A DNA stretch of 64,000 bases from Rhodeus uyekii (taxonomy: Eukaryota > Chordata > Actinopteri > Cypriniformes > Acheilognathidae): NCBI GenBank assembly GCA_037043235.1, contig JAWRVZ010000156.1:591423-655422 (forward strand). The letters are read 5' to 3'. The translations under genes were made by a program, and so were the position numbers. Shown here one piece after another: positions 11,340 through 21,840 of the stretch; within the stretch, counting starts at the first letter, position 1, and every line of letters starts with the position of its first letter. The notes beneath the pieces were generated by a model, which saw only the letters and a program-made list of their open reading frames with translations, was not told where the DNA came from and ran no database searches.

Positions 11340-12480
11340 TTGATGGCGGGTACACAGATTTCTGCGTTGTGTCACTCCTGCCGCGTTTCATCACGGGCAG
11401 TGATATACACGCTCTCTGTGTCACATGTTTGCATGCATGCTCACTGCTCGAGGGCTCTGAGTGTGCAGAGTGTTTGCGGCTGCCGCCGCGTACTCTCCGC
11501 TCTGCCTGGCAGTTTTTGAGGGAACTGCTCAGGCTCGCGGTCCTCGTGATCTCGCCCCGCTGCAGCTGAGGCTCAGCGGCGGTCGCGCTCATGAGGATCA
11601 CAACTGGGTTTAACAGCAGGGTTGGAGACGGGGACGCCTTTTCTTCTCCCTTTCCTGTTAAATCTACCTTCACGCAGGACTCGGAAGCGCACCATGTGGT
11701 GACTACTTCCGACCAGGGTGAGGAAGCGTTGCTGAACTTCTCCAATTTTGAGAAATTGGAGGTGGATTTAGTCAGCATCGATGTGGATGAGGTTGAACCG
11801 CCATCAATCTCATCTGCATTTGAGGAGCTGCTTGAGGTTTTGGGCAATGGCGAGGCTGGGTCTCGAGTGACCAGCTGAGCCAAGGGACGCTCGTTCAAGG
11901 ACAAGTGTTGCCTGCCGCCCGAGTACAGCCTCAGCGTCGGGATTTGCTTTTTTTCCCGAACCTCCACATCGAGGTGTTGAGGTCATGGAAATAGCCCGCT
12001 TCTCACAGAGTGTATAGCAGCGTTGAGCCGTTAACTATACTACTCCTGTGGCCGGGTTAGGGGCGATGCCTAGAGTGGAAGTTGGCGAGTTATTTCGCGC
12101 ACCATTCATCGCCGCCCCTGAAATCCCGACGCCGCCCATATCCTCGATGACGGCGGGGGATGGCCCTTTGGCAGTCGCCGAGCTGCGCAGGGCCACTGCT
12201 ATCTCTCTCTGCGCCATGCTTTTTGACCGCGCTGAGAGAGAGAGAGAAAAATAAGAATATCCTCTTTATGCCCCTCTTATGCCTCCTGGCCTCTTCGGCG
12301 ATGCTATCGAGATGGCAGTCGAAAGGTTTAATGAGGCTGCAAAGCGGGAGGTAGCATTCAGGAGAATTCTTCCCCGTCGCTCTCGAGTGTCTGGGACTGC
12401 GAGCCAGCCGCAGCCCAGCAGCGGCTCCTCCTACCGCGCTGCTCAGCGGCAGAGCGTTGTCACCTGACAGCCCCCTCTGT
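11340..12480 (+). pseudogene. DIRS gag-like (ORF1) remnant
   Basis: Broken frames downstream of the terminal TATA. The first carries cysteine pairs (CVTC, CAEC) followed by LRLPPRTLRSA (residues ~39-68 of the frame at 11303), which matches the cysteine-rich start of fish DIRS ORF1 proteins. Later frames at 11591-11878 and 12048-12467 are acidic or Arg/Ser-rich and are separated by stops. No intact product is possible. Confidence 0.55.
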
Positions 12481-12859
12481 TGGGTGGCAGTACAGGTTGT
12501 CACGCTCAGCTGCAGCCTTCTGGCAGGACAGATCTGAGGGCTGTCCTCCAGGCTAGGCAGGGGCCCCCCGCTGGTCTGCCTCGAGGGGTAGATCAGTGCC
12601 CTGTAAGCGCGGTAGCAGGCTCGGTACCTCGAGGGGGCCGGGTCATGCTCATCGCAGGTAGCTACTTCCGGTTGTGCCCCACACGGGGCGCACTGGGCAG
12701 GCTGCCCCCTCTGAGGAGGGTTTTAGAGCATCTGCTCCGGAGGCTCTCTGGTGCCATCCAGGGCCCCGAGTAGAAAAACATATCTGTCCAGAGGTCAGTC
12801 TCGAGAGACTGATACCCTTAGTAGATTTCATGGTAGCGTGGTTACGTCTGCCAGGTATC

Positions 12860-13346
12860 TCTCAGAAGGGTCCTGCGTACCGTATCAGAATGATATGCTA
12901 CTTTGTTCCGGGTCTATCCACCCGGATTTTTCGGGGGTTCTGCCTACTCTGGTGGTCCCCGAGCAGGCTCTGGTCATGGGATAGGGAGTCGACCCATTGC
13001 TGGGGAAAGAGGCCATAAGGTATGTTCCTCTCTCAGCCAGAGGTCCGGGCTTTTATAGCCGATACTTCATCGTCCCTAGAAGGGATGGAGGCTTGCGTCC
13101 TACTTTAGATCTTCGCCACTGAGATTTAGAGAGTTAACTCTGAAGCAGTTTGTAGTGCAAGCCAGGCCTGAGGACCGGCTTGTCGCGACAGATCTGAAGG
13201 ACGCATATTTGCATGTCTCCATCCTTCCACAGTACCGGAAGTTCCTCAGATTCGCCTTAGGGGACAAGGCTTATCTATACCAAGTTCTTCCGTTCGGCCT
13301 AGCTTATCTCCTCACACTTTCAACAAGTGCGTGGATGCAGCTCTAG
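12860..13346 (+). pseudogene. DIRS reverse transcriptase remnant
   Basis: Across three frames the RT blocks appear in order: GVLPTLVVPEQALVM (near 12940), an FYSRYF-like block with GG-LRP-LDL (near 13060-13120), then DLKDAYLHVSI and FLRFALGD with QVLPFGLA at 13155-13310. The block that should follow, carrying the catalytic YxDD, is absent: after ~13350 the sequence jumps to unrelated frames. This suggests an internal deletion as well as frameshifts. Confidence 0.8.
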
Positions 13347-13799
13347 CTCCGCTCCTGGGAGTTCTGGAGTAGATGTGCTCGGCCTCCGAGGGGGCCTAGC
13401 GCATGGTATTGGTCTCACAACCGAGGTTGCTAAGACCGCTCTCCTCTCCAGAGCCGTTGTATCCCTGCCGGCTGTTTCCTGCGGGCCAGCTTGGCTTCAG
13501 GGCTCTTCTTCCCGGGAGGTTTATGTATGTATCTCTTCTACGACTGGCTCTTTCCGGCCCAGTCTCGGGAGAGCGCGGTGCGACATCGAGATGTTGTTCT
13601 CGCACACATTTAGGAGCTCGGGCTGAGACTGAATACCGGGAGGAATGTGCTCTTGCCGAGGCAGAGCACTACGTCCCTCGTGTTGTACGGGACTTTGGGT
13701 CAAACTCAGCACGGTTTCTACCCGTGCGTGTTGCCTCCACCCCGTCCTCAGTCGAGAGCATAAGGCTAGGTCGGCCACTCATGGTCAGACGCTTCTAGG

Positions 13800-14420
13800 A
13801 AGTGTTAAATTTTGTGGCGGCAGTTCCCAGTGCTTTTCCACTAGGCCTGCGCCATCTGTGACCATTATGGTGGCTCAAAAACCAGGGGGTTTTCCTCGAG
13901 GGGCAACCTTTTCCGCTTGATCAAGGTCTCAAAGCGATGCTGCGGGTCTTGCATCAGTGGAAGAAAGCCTGGTTTCTTTCCCGAAGGCCCGTACTGGGAT
14001 CACTCTGTCACCGCGTGACGCTGTTGACAGACGCCTCCCGCTCGGGTTGGGGGGTGGCCCCGAGGGGCCGCTCGACTTAGGGTCTGTGGAGCAGACTCCA
14101 CCTCTCCTGGCATATAGTATGTGCCGGAAGCGTGGCTGTCCGTTTAGCACTTCAAGCTTTTCTCCCAGACCTCCTGTGGACCCAAAGGGAAACTCAGCTC
14201 CCTTCGAGCAGTTTACATCCCGGGGTCCCCAAATTCGGGGGCAGACTTCCTGTCGAGACAGGGGCTGAGGCCCGGGGAATAGGACTCCACACCGAGGTGT
14301 TGGAGCAGATGGGGGGAATTCCGGCCCGTTCCGTCTCGAGAGACGGCTCGCTGCCTGCTCTATTCCCCCCTGTTCTCCCAGCTTCTCTCTGGCTGGATGC
14401 GATACGACATGAGTAGCTGA
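13800..14420 (+). pseudogene. DIRS RNase H-like remnant
   Basis: Near 14015-14060 a frame carries LLTDASRSGWG, the first RNase H block of DIRS/Ngaro polyproteins. It is followed about 40 codons on by an SWH-like block near 14108, and later by an SGADFLSRQG-like block (ca 14233-14265) typical of the RNase H end. Stops and frame changes interrupt the region. The position between RT and recombinase matches the DIRS order. Confidence 0.65.
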
Positions 14421-14809
14421 GGCTCCTCTTGTACACCTTTCCCCGGTTGCTCTGCTCCCAGGGTTCTAGAGAAAGTTCGCCAGGACAGGGTCCGTCTCAC
14501 CTTTATTGCCCCGCAGTGGCCGGGCAGGGTGTAGTTCTCGGACTTGGTGTCCCTCCTAGACGGCACTCTTTGGAGGTTCCCGTCAGAGTGGACCTTCTGT
14601 TCCAGGCTTAGGGCAGGATACTTCATCCTCGCCCGGAACTGTGGAATCTGTGGGTCTGGCCTCTGAGGTGGCCCGACTCATAGACTCAGGTCTCTCGACT
14701 GAGGTCGTTGAGACCAGTCTCCACTCTAGAGCCCCGTCCACGAAGAAGCTCTACGCTCAGAAGTGAAATATTTTCACTTCCTGGTGCAGTGACAAACATT
14801 TAGACCCAG

Positions 14810-15664
14810 TGACCTGCCATGTGGTATCGTCCTGGAGTTCTACAAGAAAAGTTCGCTGCCGGGTTGTCCCCCTCCACGCTTAAGGTGTACATGGCTGCCA
14901 TTACGGCTTACCACGTACCCCCAAGTGGTACCCCTCGGGGTTGGGACCCCCTAGTAGTGCGTTTCCTTCGTGGCACTTTGAGGCTAAGGCCAGCAGTACG
15001 CTCTCGGGCTGGGACCTGTCCCTGGTTCTCCAGGCTCTGTCCCAGGCACCCTTGAGCCACTCGAGGACATCTCGGAGGAATTACTCACCCTTAAAACGGT
15101 GTTCCTTTTAGCCATCTCCTCCTTTTAGAGGCTTGGTGACCTTCAGGCCCTCTCAGTGGCCCCTCCTGTTTGGAGTTTGTTCCTTGTCTGGCGAAAGCTT
15201 TCCTCTTTTCCAGACCTGGATATGTTCCTAAAGTGCGTTCGAGCCCGGCTCGTCACACTATACTGCAGGCCTTATGTCTTCCCCTCCAGTCGTGACCAGG
15301 AGTCCAAGAACAAGGTCTGTCCAGTGTGAGCACTGGACACCTACGTCCGCAGAGCGGTTTCATTACGTAGGTCAGACCTACTCTTTGTATGCTTCGGGGC
15401 TCCTAAGGGAGCTCCAGCGTCAGAACTATCTTTGAGCAGGTGGATAGTCGAGGCTATCTCACTGACTTATGGCTCGGCGGGTCAGCAGTTCCTACTGCAT
15501 GTCCACGCCCACTCTACCGGAGCATGGCTACCTCTAAAAGCTTTTGCGCAGAGGCTCCCCTTGCTGATACTTGTGATGCGGCTGGCTGGTCCTCACCGCA
15601 TACTCTTATTAGGTTCTACCAGTTAGACCTTAACCCCGCTTTGGGAACCTTGGCCCTTTCGTAG
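14810..15664 (+). pseudogene. DIRS tyrosine recombinase remnant
   Basis: Pieces of a phage-integrase-like recombinase: a CPV-ALDTYVRRA block near 15320, an SRWIVEAISLTYGSAGQQ block at ~15432-15485, a HAHST segment near 15505 where the catalytic Arg would follow, and GWSSPHTLIRFYQLDL near 15590 containing the candidate nucleophilic Tyr. A one-base frame change separates the HAHST part from the Tyr part, so no active enzyme is encoded. In DIRS elements this enzyme inserts the circular cDNA. Confidence 0.75.
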
Positions 15665-15716
15665 TGAGCTACATTAGCTTGGCGTACTCCGTTCGCTGAG
15701 GCGGCGTGGGTATTCT

Positions 15717-15820
15717 CGTTCCCATATGCGTTCCGACGCAGTGTTGAGTTCCCTTGACAGGGAACGTCTCAGGTTACTTACGTAACCCTAGTTCCCTTAG
15801 AGGGAACGAGACACTGCGTC
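15717..15820 (+). repeat. DIRS internal complementary region
   Basis: 15717-15766 is the exact reverse complement of 11091-11140, and 15763-15820 is essentially the reverse complement of the element's last ~58 bases (to 16059). The two parts abut, as needed for the template that joins the termini during circular cDNA formation in the DIRS model. Confidence 0.92.
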
Positions 15821-15854
15821 TCGTAGCCTCAGCTCCATCGCACGCCGGCTGTTT

Positions 15855-16059
15855 CAGACACTAGTTAAGCTGAGGCTTCTAGTTCACTGCGTGCCTTTAT
15901 ACTCCTGGCTCATGATATCACCCTCGGTGATTGCACTCGCACACCTGGTTTCAATTGCGCTTCAAGAGACAATCACGCTAATGCGTTCCCATATGCGTTC
16001 CGACGCAGTGTCTCGTTCCCTCTAATTGAACTAGGGTTACGTAAGTAACCTGAGACGTT
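15855..16059 (-). repeat. Right inverted terminal repeat of the DIRS element
   Basis: Reverse complement of the left terminal repeat over ~150 bp, plus a unique outer end (GTTACGTAAGTAACCTGAGA region) that is complemented by 15763-15820. The end is placed at GACGTT, 16059. Confidence 0.9.
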
Positions 16060-18275
16060 TTCGTTGTTGCAATAAAACAGTAATAAAATATACACAAAAA
16101 AAACAGAAATGCTGCTTAAACTAACTGAAATAAGTTGCTAAAAAGTGCTAAAATTACTAATAGTAAACTGAAATAAAAATAAACGAAAGTGATATTTAAA
16201 AAGACAAGAACTACATGACAAAATTCCTAAAACTTTAACTACAATTCAAATAAAACCTGAAAATGTAACATGAAACCAAATCAAAGTATAAATAAAAACT
16301 TTAAATAATGCTAAAATAACTATTTGCCAATATTTCAAATAAAGACAGCACAAGCAAAACATTTCATTTAAAGTTGGTTGAGTTATCAATTATTCATCAG
16401 TTGGTATACTGTTCAAGATTTGAAAGCTTCTGGAAGTCAAATATTAGTGGATCATGTTCATAGTTAATGTGAGGAGGAGAAATAACTTCATACATCCTCT
16501 AAAAATGACATTGACAGCTGAAAAATTCCACGGCTGATACTTCACAAGTAAAAGTGAAGTAGAAGAAAGAACTACGCGCAGTGTTTTGGTAAAATGTTTC
16601 CTAATGATATAAAAACAACAATTTTCAGCTGGCTTTGTATCGCTTGGCTGAAAAAAAAAACGGATGAATAGCAACAGAAGACTTAAAGTGAAAAACATGC
16701 TTATCATATCAGCTTGAATGACAAATAGCTCATAAAACAGCTGGCGATACCCACTGGCAAATCGGTTTATTATTCTGAGTGATTTAGGAAAGCGGTACTT
16801 TTATGCAACACACATCAATATTTGATATGAACTGTATAAACTCTAAAATGTTATATTTCTAAGATGTGAAACTATGAATGAAACTCACTATGGCACGGTG
16901 CACCTGTTGACGTCTAAGCAATCCAGAAAGAGCTCTAATTGCATTTTGAGTGAGGATCCTCTCATCACTGGGTTTGAAAATGACATGCTTGATGAGAGTG
17001 CTCAATACACACTTCCTCTTCACAGCAGGTACTAATGAAAAAAGATAACAGCTCCACTTGTTGTGATTTAACGAGTGATGTCATCAGAGCCAGGGCAATA
17101 TCAAATGTGACAGAATTGAGAATAAGTATACTTACCAAAAGTCCACGATTGATGAGTGAGAAAATTTGGGGGTGTGTGTGAGAATGATGAACTAGGAAAC
17201 CGGTAAAGAAGATTTGAAAGCTGGAACGCCATCAGCTGCATGATTTCAATTACAAACTACATTCTGCGTACCTTGCTATGACGAGCATGGCAAAAATCAG
17301 CAGTCATGAAGATAACCGAATGTGTCATCTCTTCGAATGAAATGGGAATTATGCCACTGTCGCTGTTTTACAAGGACAAAGATCTAGGCGTTTCAAGGAC
17401 AAATACTGTATGAATCAGCACAAATATGAAGTGCTCTGAGCACTGTACTGTTGCTTTATCATTTCCTCCACCACTTAAGAGGAATGTGCTTTCTTTCTTG
17501 AATAACTTTGTTGTACTAGATAAACAGGAATGACCTTCATTAAAAACAAAGTTTACCTTCATGTCATTTCAAACCTGTTTGACTTTTTCCACCCTGTAGA
17601 ACAGAAATGCTGAATGCATGTGCCATATGCTCGTCTATGAGTGAAAATATCGGAAACAGTCTATACAACTCATGCATTATATTAAATAACACTATATAAT
17701 ACTTCTGAAATCATATGATAAATTTCTGTGAAGATCAGATTAAACTGTAGCTCTCACTTGCATTACGTCTTTGAAAGATGAACTCAGATATTTTGCCGTA
17801 AATTTTAAAGTACTGCGTTACTTTACTGATCACTAAAAAAAGTAATTTGATTACATAACTCATTTGTTCCATATCAAGGTGCCGGCTGTATGCGGAAAGC
17901 CAACGTGATGTCATGAGTATTTATATTTTATTTTATATAATAAGTGGTCCTACCCTACATACATTTGCTTATGTTTATATAGACACTAAAACTTACAATA
18001 TTGGGATATTTACAGCATCTAAAATGTAAATAATTTACATATAAACGTCTTGACAAACGTACAAATGTTTATAAATAACTATTCAATTATCAATATTTAT
18101 TCCATGGGATTAATCAGTTACATCTATTTATGATCTTTTGTGATACTGTTTTTAATATTGTTCAATTATTCAAATCGTTCGTATTTATTTAGTGCAATTG
18201 GCTCATTTACTTAATCTGATATTATAACATTTAATTCTGTTCCGTGTGGCTAGTTTCATTGGATTACTTCATTTT
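16060..18275. other. Non-coding AT-rich interval
   Basis: No gene recognised. 17550-17600 contains a CTTCATGTCATTTCAAACCT-like piece of a common teleost palindromic MITE. Frames of 64-87 codons on the minus strand are not supported by anything else. Confidence 0.6.
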
Positions 18276-18278
18276 AAA

Positions 18279-18930
18279 CAAGACTGTCACAGTCATAGTA
18301 TGATTAGTTTCATTATCTTGTTCTGTTTCGTTTCTAGTCATGTGCTGTCTTCAAAATCACCCCCTATGCCCTCATTTGCCATTTCCCCACTACTATAGTT
18401 CACTTGAAAGCAAGTGAGTGAATTCAGATTCTGAGTGTATCAGAAGAGCTGCTGCTCTTGCACAGTTTGTGTTTGCGGTTTAATAATCATTTGAAACTTA
18501 GTGATGCTCCAGTAGTGATGAAAAGTTTGATCTTGAACTCTGTCATGGAAACTTGCATGTATAACCTTAAAACGCTGTAGCCACATTGGGCCAGTGGTTT
18601 GGAAAATGGATGGATGGTTCAAATGCGGACACCATTGAACTGCAATCATTCTTTGAAGGAGTGTACTTGATAACGTGCACTATGGTTTCGGAATCCACTA
18701 TGAATGGCTTTTCCCTTTTAAATGTTTAGAGGGTGATTTTGAACATAGAAGTTGAAGTTCTTCATTAGTTGCGGTTTTCAATCGTTGCACACCTGTTTCC
18801 TGTTCTGATGATCATTCCCCTCTATGTATCTAAGGCTTCAGTTTTAGTGTGTTTGATAACTCTTTGGGTTAATTAAAAGTATTCTATTTGTTCTTTTTGC
18901 ATCATCTTTGTTTGGATCATCTACAAACAA
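18279..18930. mobile_element. Possible LTR fragment interrupted by a MITE-like segment
   Basis: Begins TGTCACAGTCAT, as do several LTRs in this window. At 18350 a TCAAAATCACCCCCTAT motif appears, and an inverted partner (GGGTGATTTTGA) lies near 18731, suggesting a ~390-bp inverted-repeat DNA element. An LTR-like stretch (CACCTGTTTCCTG and onward) resumes after it. Boundaries and family are uncertain. Confidence 0.3.
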
Positions 18931-21561
18931 CTATACTTAAAAATTCTGAAATTTTTTAATCATCACTTCTCACGTAACATTAATTTTGGCTATAAAATAC
19001 ATCATACATCATACAAAGTATTTAACCATCTTTGTCTCTGGCCTCAGTTACTGTATCAAATGACTGTATCAAATCTGGTTCTCTTTCAAAATGTGCCGCC
19101 TCAAGCGCTTAGAGAGATGCATTAGAGAGATGATGAAGGTAAACATTCACACTGTGGATCAGGATAACATTTTACTCGATACCTCATGCAAAAACCACCA
19201 AAATTGGACTATTTTGGTACTTTATAAATATTAAATTATTTAGATTACATTTGTCTGTCCATTACGTTTTTCTTTATGCAGTATGTATTTTGAAGAAATG
19301 GTTTTGGTTAGGTTAAGCAGAGGGATTTTATGATATATTTGAACTAAAATGATTGTCTATGCATTTCTCTGTTTTGTTCCTATATTGTTAAAAAGCGGTT
19401 ATGCTTTGGTAGGGGAAACGATCTGAAACATTCTAAAACAAAATGGTGAAAATTTAAGTACATACATATTATACATCAGTACATTCATAATGTACATTCC
19501 AGTATCTACTCATACATACAAAAAAGTATGTTTTTGTACCTTTAAATATTACATATATATGCATAAACAATGAGAGCAGCATGGGAAAGAGAATAGGAAA
19601 TATTCAAGACAATATATCAGACTATTCCTCACACAAAGCTATCGTTATAAATTTTAATATATACGGATATGGAAAAGAGTGGCCAGTCATTCTTCAACAT
19701 TTCTCTTTTTGTGATTGAGTATTGTCATTTTAGATGAACTATCTTTTTCATGTCCGCTGCACATCTTCAGCGATGTTTTTATTGAAATGAACCCCATTGT
19801 ATTACTCTCGTATTCAGTGGGAGATAAACAGCTGACCTGTCAATCATTGTGTCAAAGAAATAACCATCGCAGGGTCTTCTCTTGAAAGAAGTCCTTGTTT
19901 CTTTGTTAGTATGATGTCCAAACTTGAGCTGAGGCACTTAAAAACACAATTAACATTAATCAAAAAGATGCCTGGAGATTGTATGCTATTTCTGTTCATC
20001 CGCTGCGTTTCTCAGAAGACTCTTCATGGGAAAATATCCTTCCTGTTGTCATTTATGACGCCAGCCATGGAGAAGGTTCTCAGACAATAAGATATTAAAC
20101 AGGACCATTTATTTGGATCAAAGTGATGCAAAGCAGGTAGAGGGCATTACGTCATGGCTTTTACGGTCTTGTCACAGTGGCTGTTTCTGGAATATCTTTG
20201 GTACTGTATCTAAGGACACAGCCTGCAATTTGTCCAGTTGCATACATAAAATCACAGTTTCCAAGATGTCTTTGGGGAGTCACTTCACTGATTTTAGCCT
20301 CACCAATTCCTCCACCTAGAGATGTGAAGCCACATAACACAGATATATCTCTGTGAGGCGTGGCAAAAGTGCTGATGTTCAAACTCTATCTTCTCAAAGA
20401 TCAGATAGCATTAAATAAGATTACATGGGATCAAATAGTAGCCTAACATTAGCTGTATTTGCTGACATGAAGGCCTTGGGAAATGTTAGCAGTTAGATAC
20501 AGCGATTTCTGGTCTCATCTTCCTATTTTGCGGAGTGCAACAGTTGCCGCCAATGACAAGGTTGTTTCCCTTTTTTTAACTTTTTTTTTATTCAATAAAG
20601 AATGTATGAACTAAACAATTATGCAATTTGTTTTGCAATGTTAAAACGATGAATATTTATGTTTAAAAAATCTTCACTACTAAATGACAAACTTAAAGGG
20701 ATAGTTCACACCAAAATACACCGAACTATTCCTAAAAGCTTTGAACCAATTCCACCGTTATTGCTCAGGGTGAAAAACGATGCAGTTCACTAAATACCCT
20801 TATCATGAGAACTTTCGGTTATAAAGTTAAATAATCCTTGTGTACTTTTAAAAATAAAGGTTGGCATCTTTGGTTCCGTGAAGAACTATTAAGATCAATT
20901 GAAAACGTTGCCAGCCACTGACAGCGTTTTTGATCATTTTTTACAAACATGTCATGGCCCCCAGAATATTTAGTTGCATGAATATCTCAACAGGCAATAT
21001 AGCAAAGGAATTAGTAAAAAAAAAAAAAAACATTTGAATGAAATGTTAGTGAGTTTCATTAAAAAAGCAACATTTTGATACAAAAACATTTTCAGCAACA
21101 TTTTTATACAAAAATACAAATGTGCGTTTTTTGTCAAAGACTACATCTGGATCAGATTCAGAATGATGATTAAACATAATTTACACCCCTAAATCTTCAG
21201 AGTCGTAAAGCTCGTCCTGCATTGACCTTTCTTTGAGTAACATTAGGCAGTTTTGATTTATATCCTGTTTAATGTTGATGATTGCGTTATTTTACATATG
21301 CTTATTATTACATTTGATATCACTTGTTTCTGCATCTTCTTCGCAAGTGTTTTGATCCTGAGGTTCAGTACGTTTTCACAAGATCCATGATAGCGCCCCC
21401 TACCATATAATAGTCAAAACACCGAAAACTGAAAATCCCATCAATGACGGGAAAGAGATAATTACAATGTTCTTCACAATAAGAAAATAAAAAAGGTTGT
21501 TGAAGTTGTTGACTGAAAGGTTCTTCTATGGGCAAAACCCCTTTATTTATGGAACCTGTAT

Positions 21562-21592
<31 letters not shown>

Positions 21593-21596
21593 CATT
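18931..21596. other. Non-coding interval with MITE scraps
   Basis: No gene seen. At ~20695 there is an AAAGGGATAGTTCAC motif, the terminus of a widespread fish MITE. 20860-20920 and 21475-21560 resemble pieces of another MITE family carrying AAGGTTCTT and GGAACC motifs. A (TA)n run ends at ~21591. Confidence 0.5.
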
Positions 21597-21597
21597 C

Positions 21598-21840
21598 AGT
21601 TACACGGCTGCAGGCGAGGTGAGGTGAGGCAGGATCTACATGCAGCGACTTTATTGTGAACCAAAAAACGACAAACAAAAACTTAGAGCTTAAAGTAAAC
21701 AAGCCATTGGAACAATTGTGGTACACGTAAGCCAGGACTAAATACAGGGCTTAAATACATCTCCAACTGAGCAACAAACCAGACTAATTAACAAGACACA
21801 GCTGGACTTCCAAACATCCAAACAACCAAAAACTCCAAGT
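21598..21840 (-). mobile_element. LTR-like fragment, minus orientation
   Basis: Read on the minus strand it has a TATA-like TGTATTTAAGCCCTG, then an AATAAA signal (TTTATT at 21650-21655), then a GC-rich end near GCAGCCGTGTAACT. This is the layout of a short cyprinid LTR. I could not confirm TG/CA ends or a target duplication. A related, more truncated piece lies at 32341-32575. Confidence 0.5.

Larger units (their letters stand above)
11091..16059 (+). mobile_element. DIRS-1-like tyrosine-recombinase retrotransposon (defective)
   Basis: A ~5-kb element with inverted terminal repeats (11091-11266 and 15855-16059) and an internal complementary region at 15717-15820. The internal region is the reverse complement of both outer ends joined, as in the DIRS circular-junction architecture. 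Between them lie remnants in the canonical order: gag-like, RT, RNase H, tyrosine recombinase. DIRS elements integrate through a tyrosine recombinase and leave no target duplication, and none is seen here. All reading frames carry stops and frameshifts, so this copy is not autonomous. Confidence 0.92.

Noticed and set aside
20278..20470. Possible homology with 39288-39420 (both contain GTAGCCTA-CATTAGCTGT)
   Set aside because: The match is confined to about 20 bases with no collinear extension that I could see.
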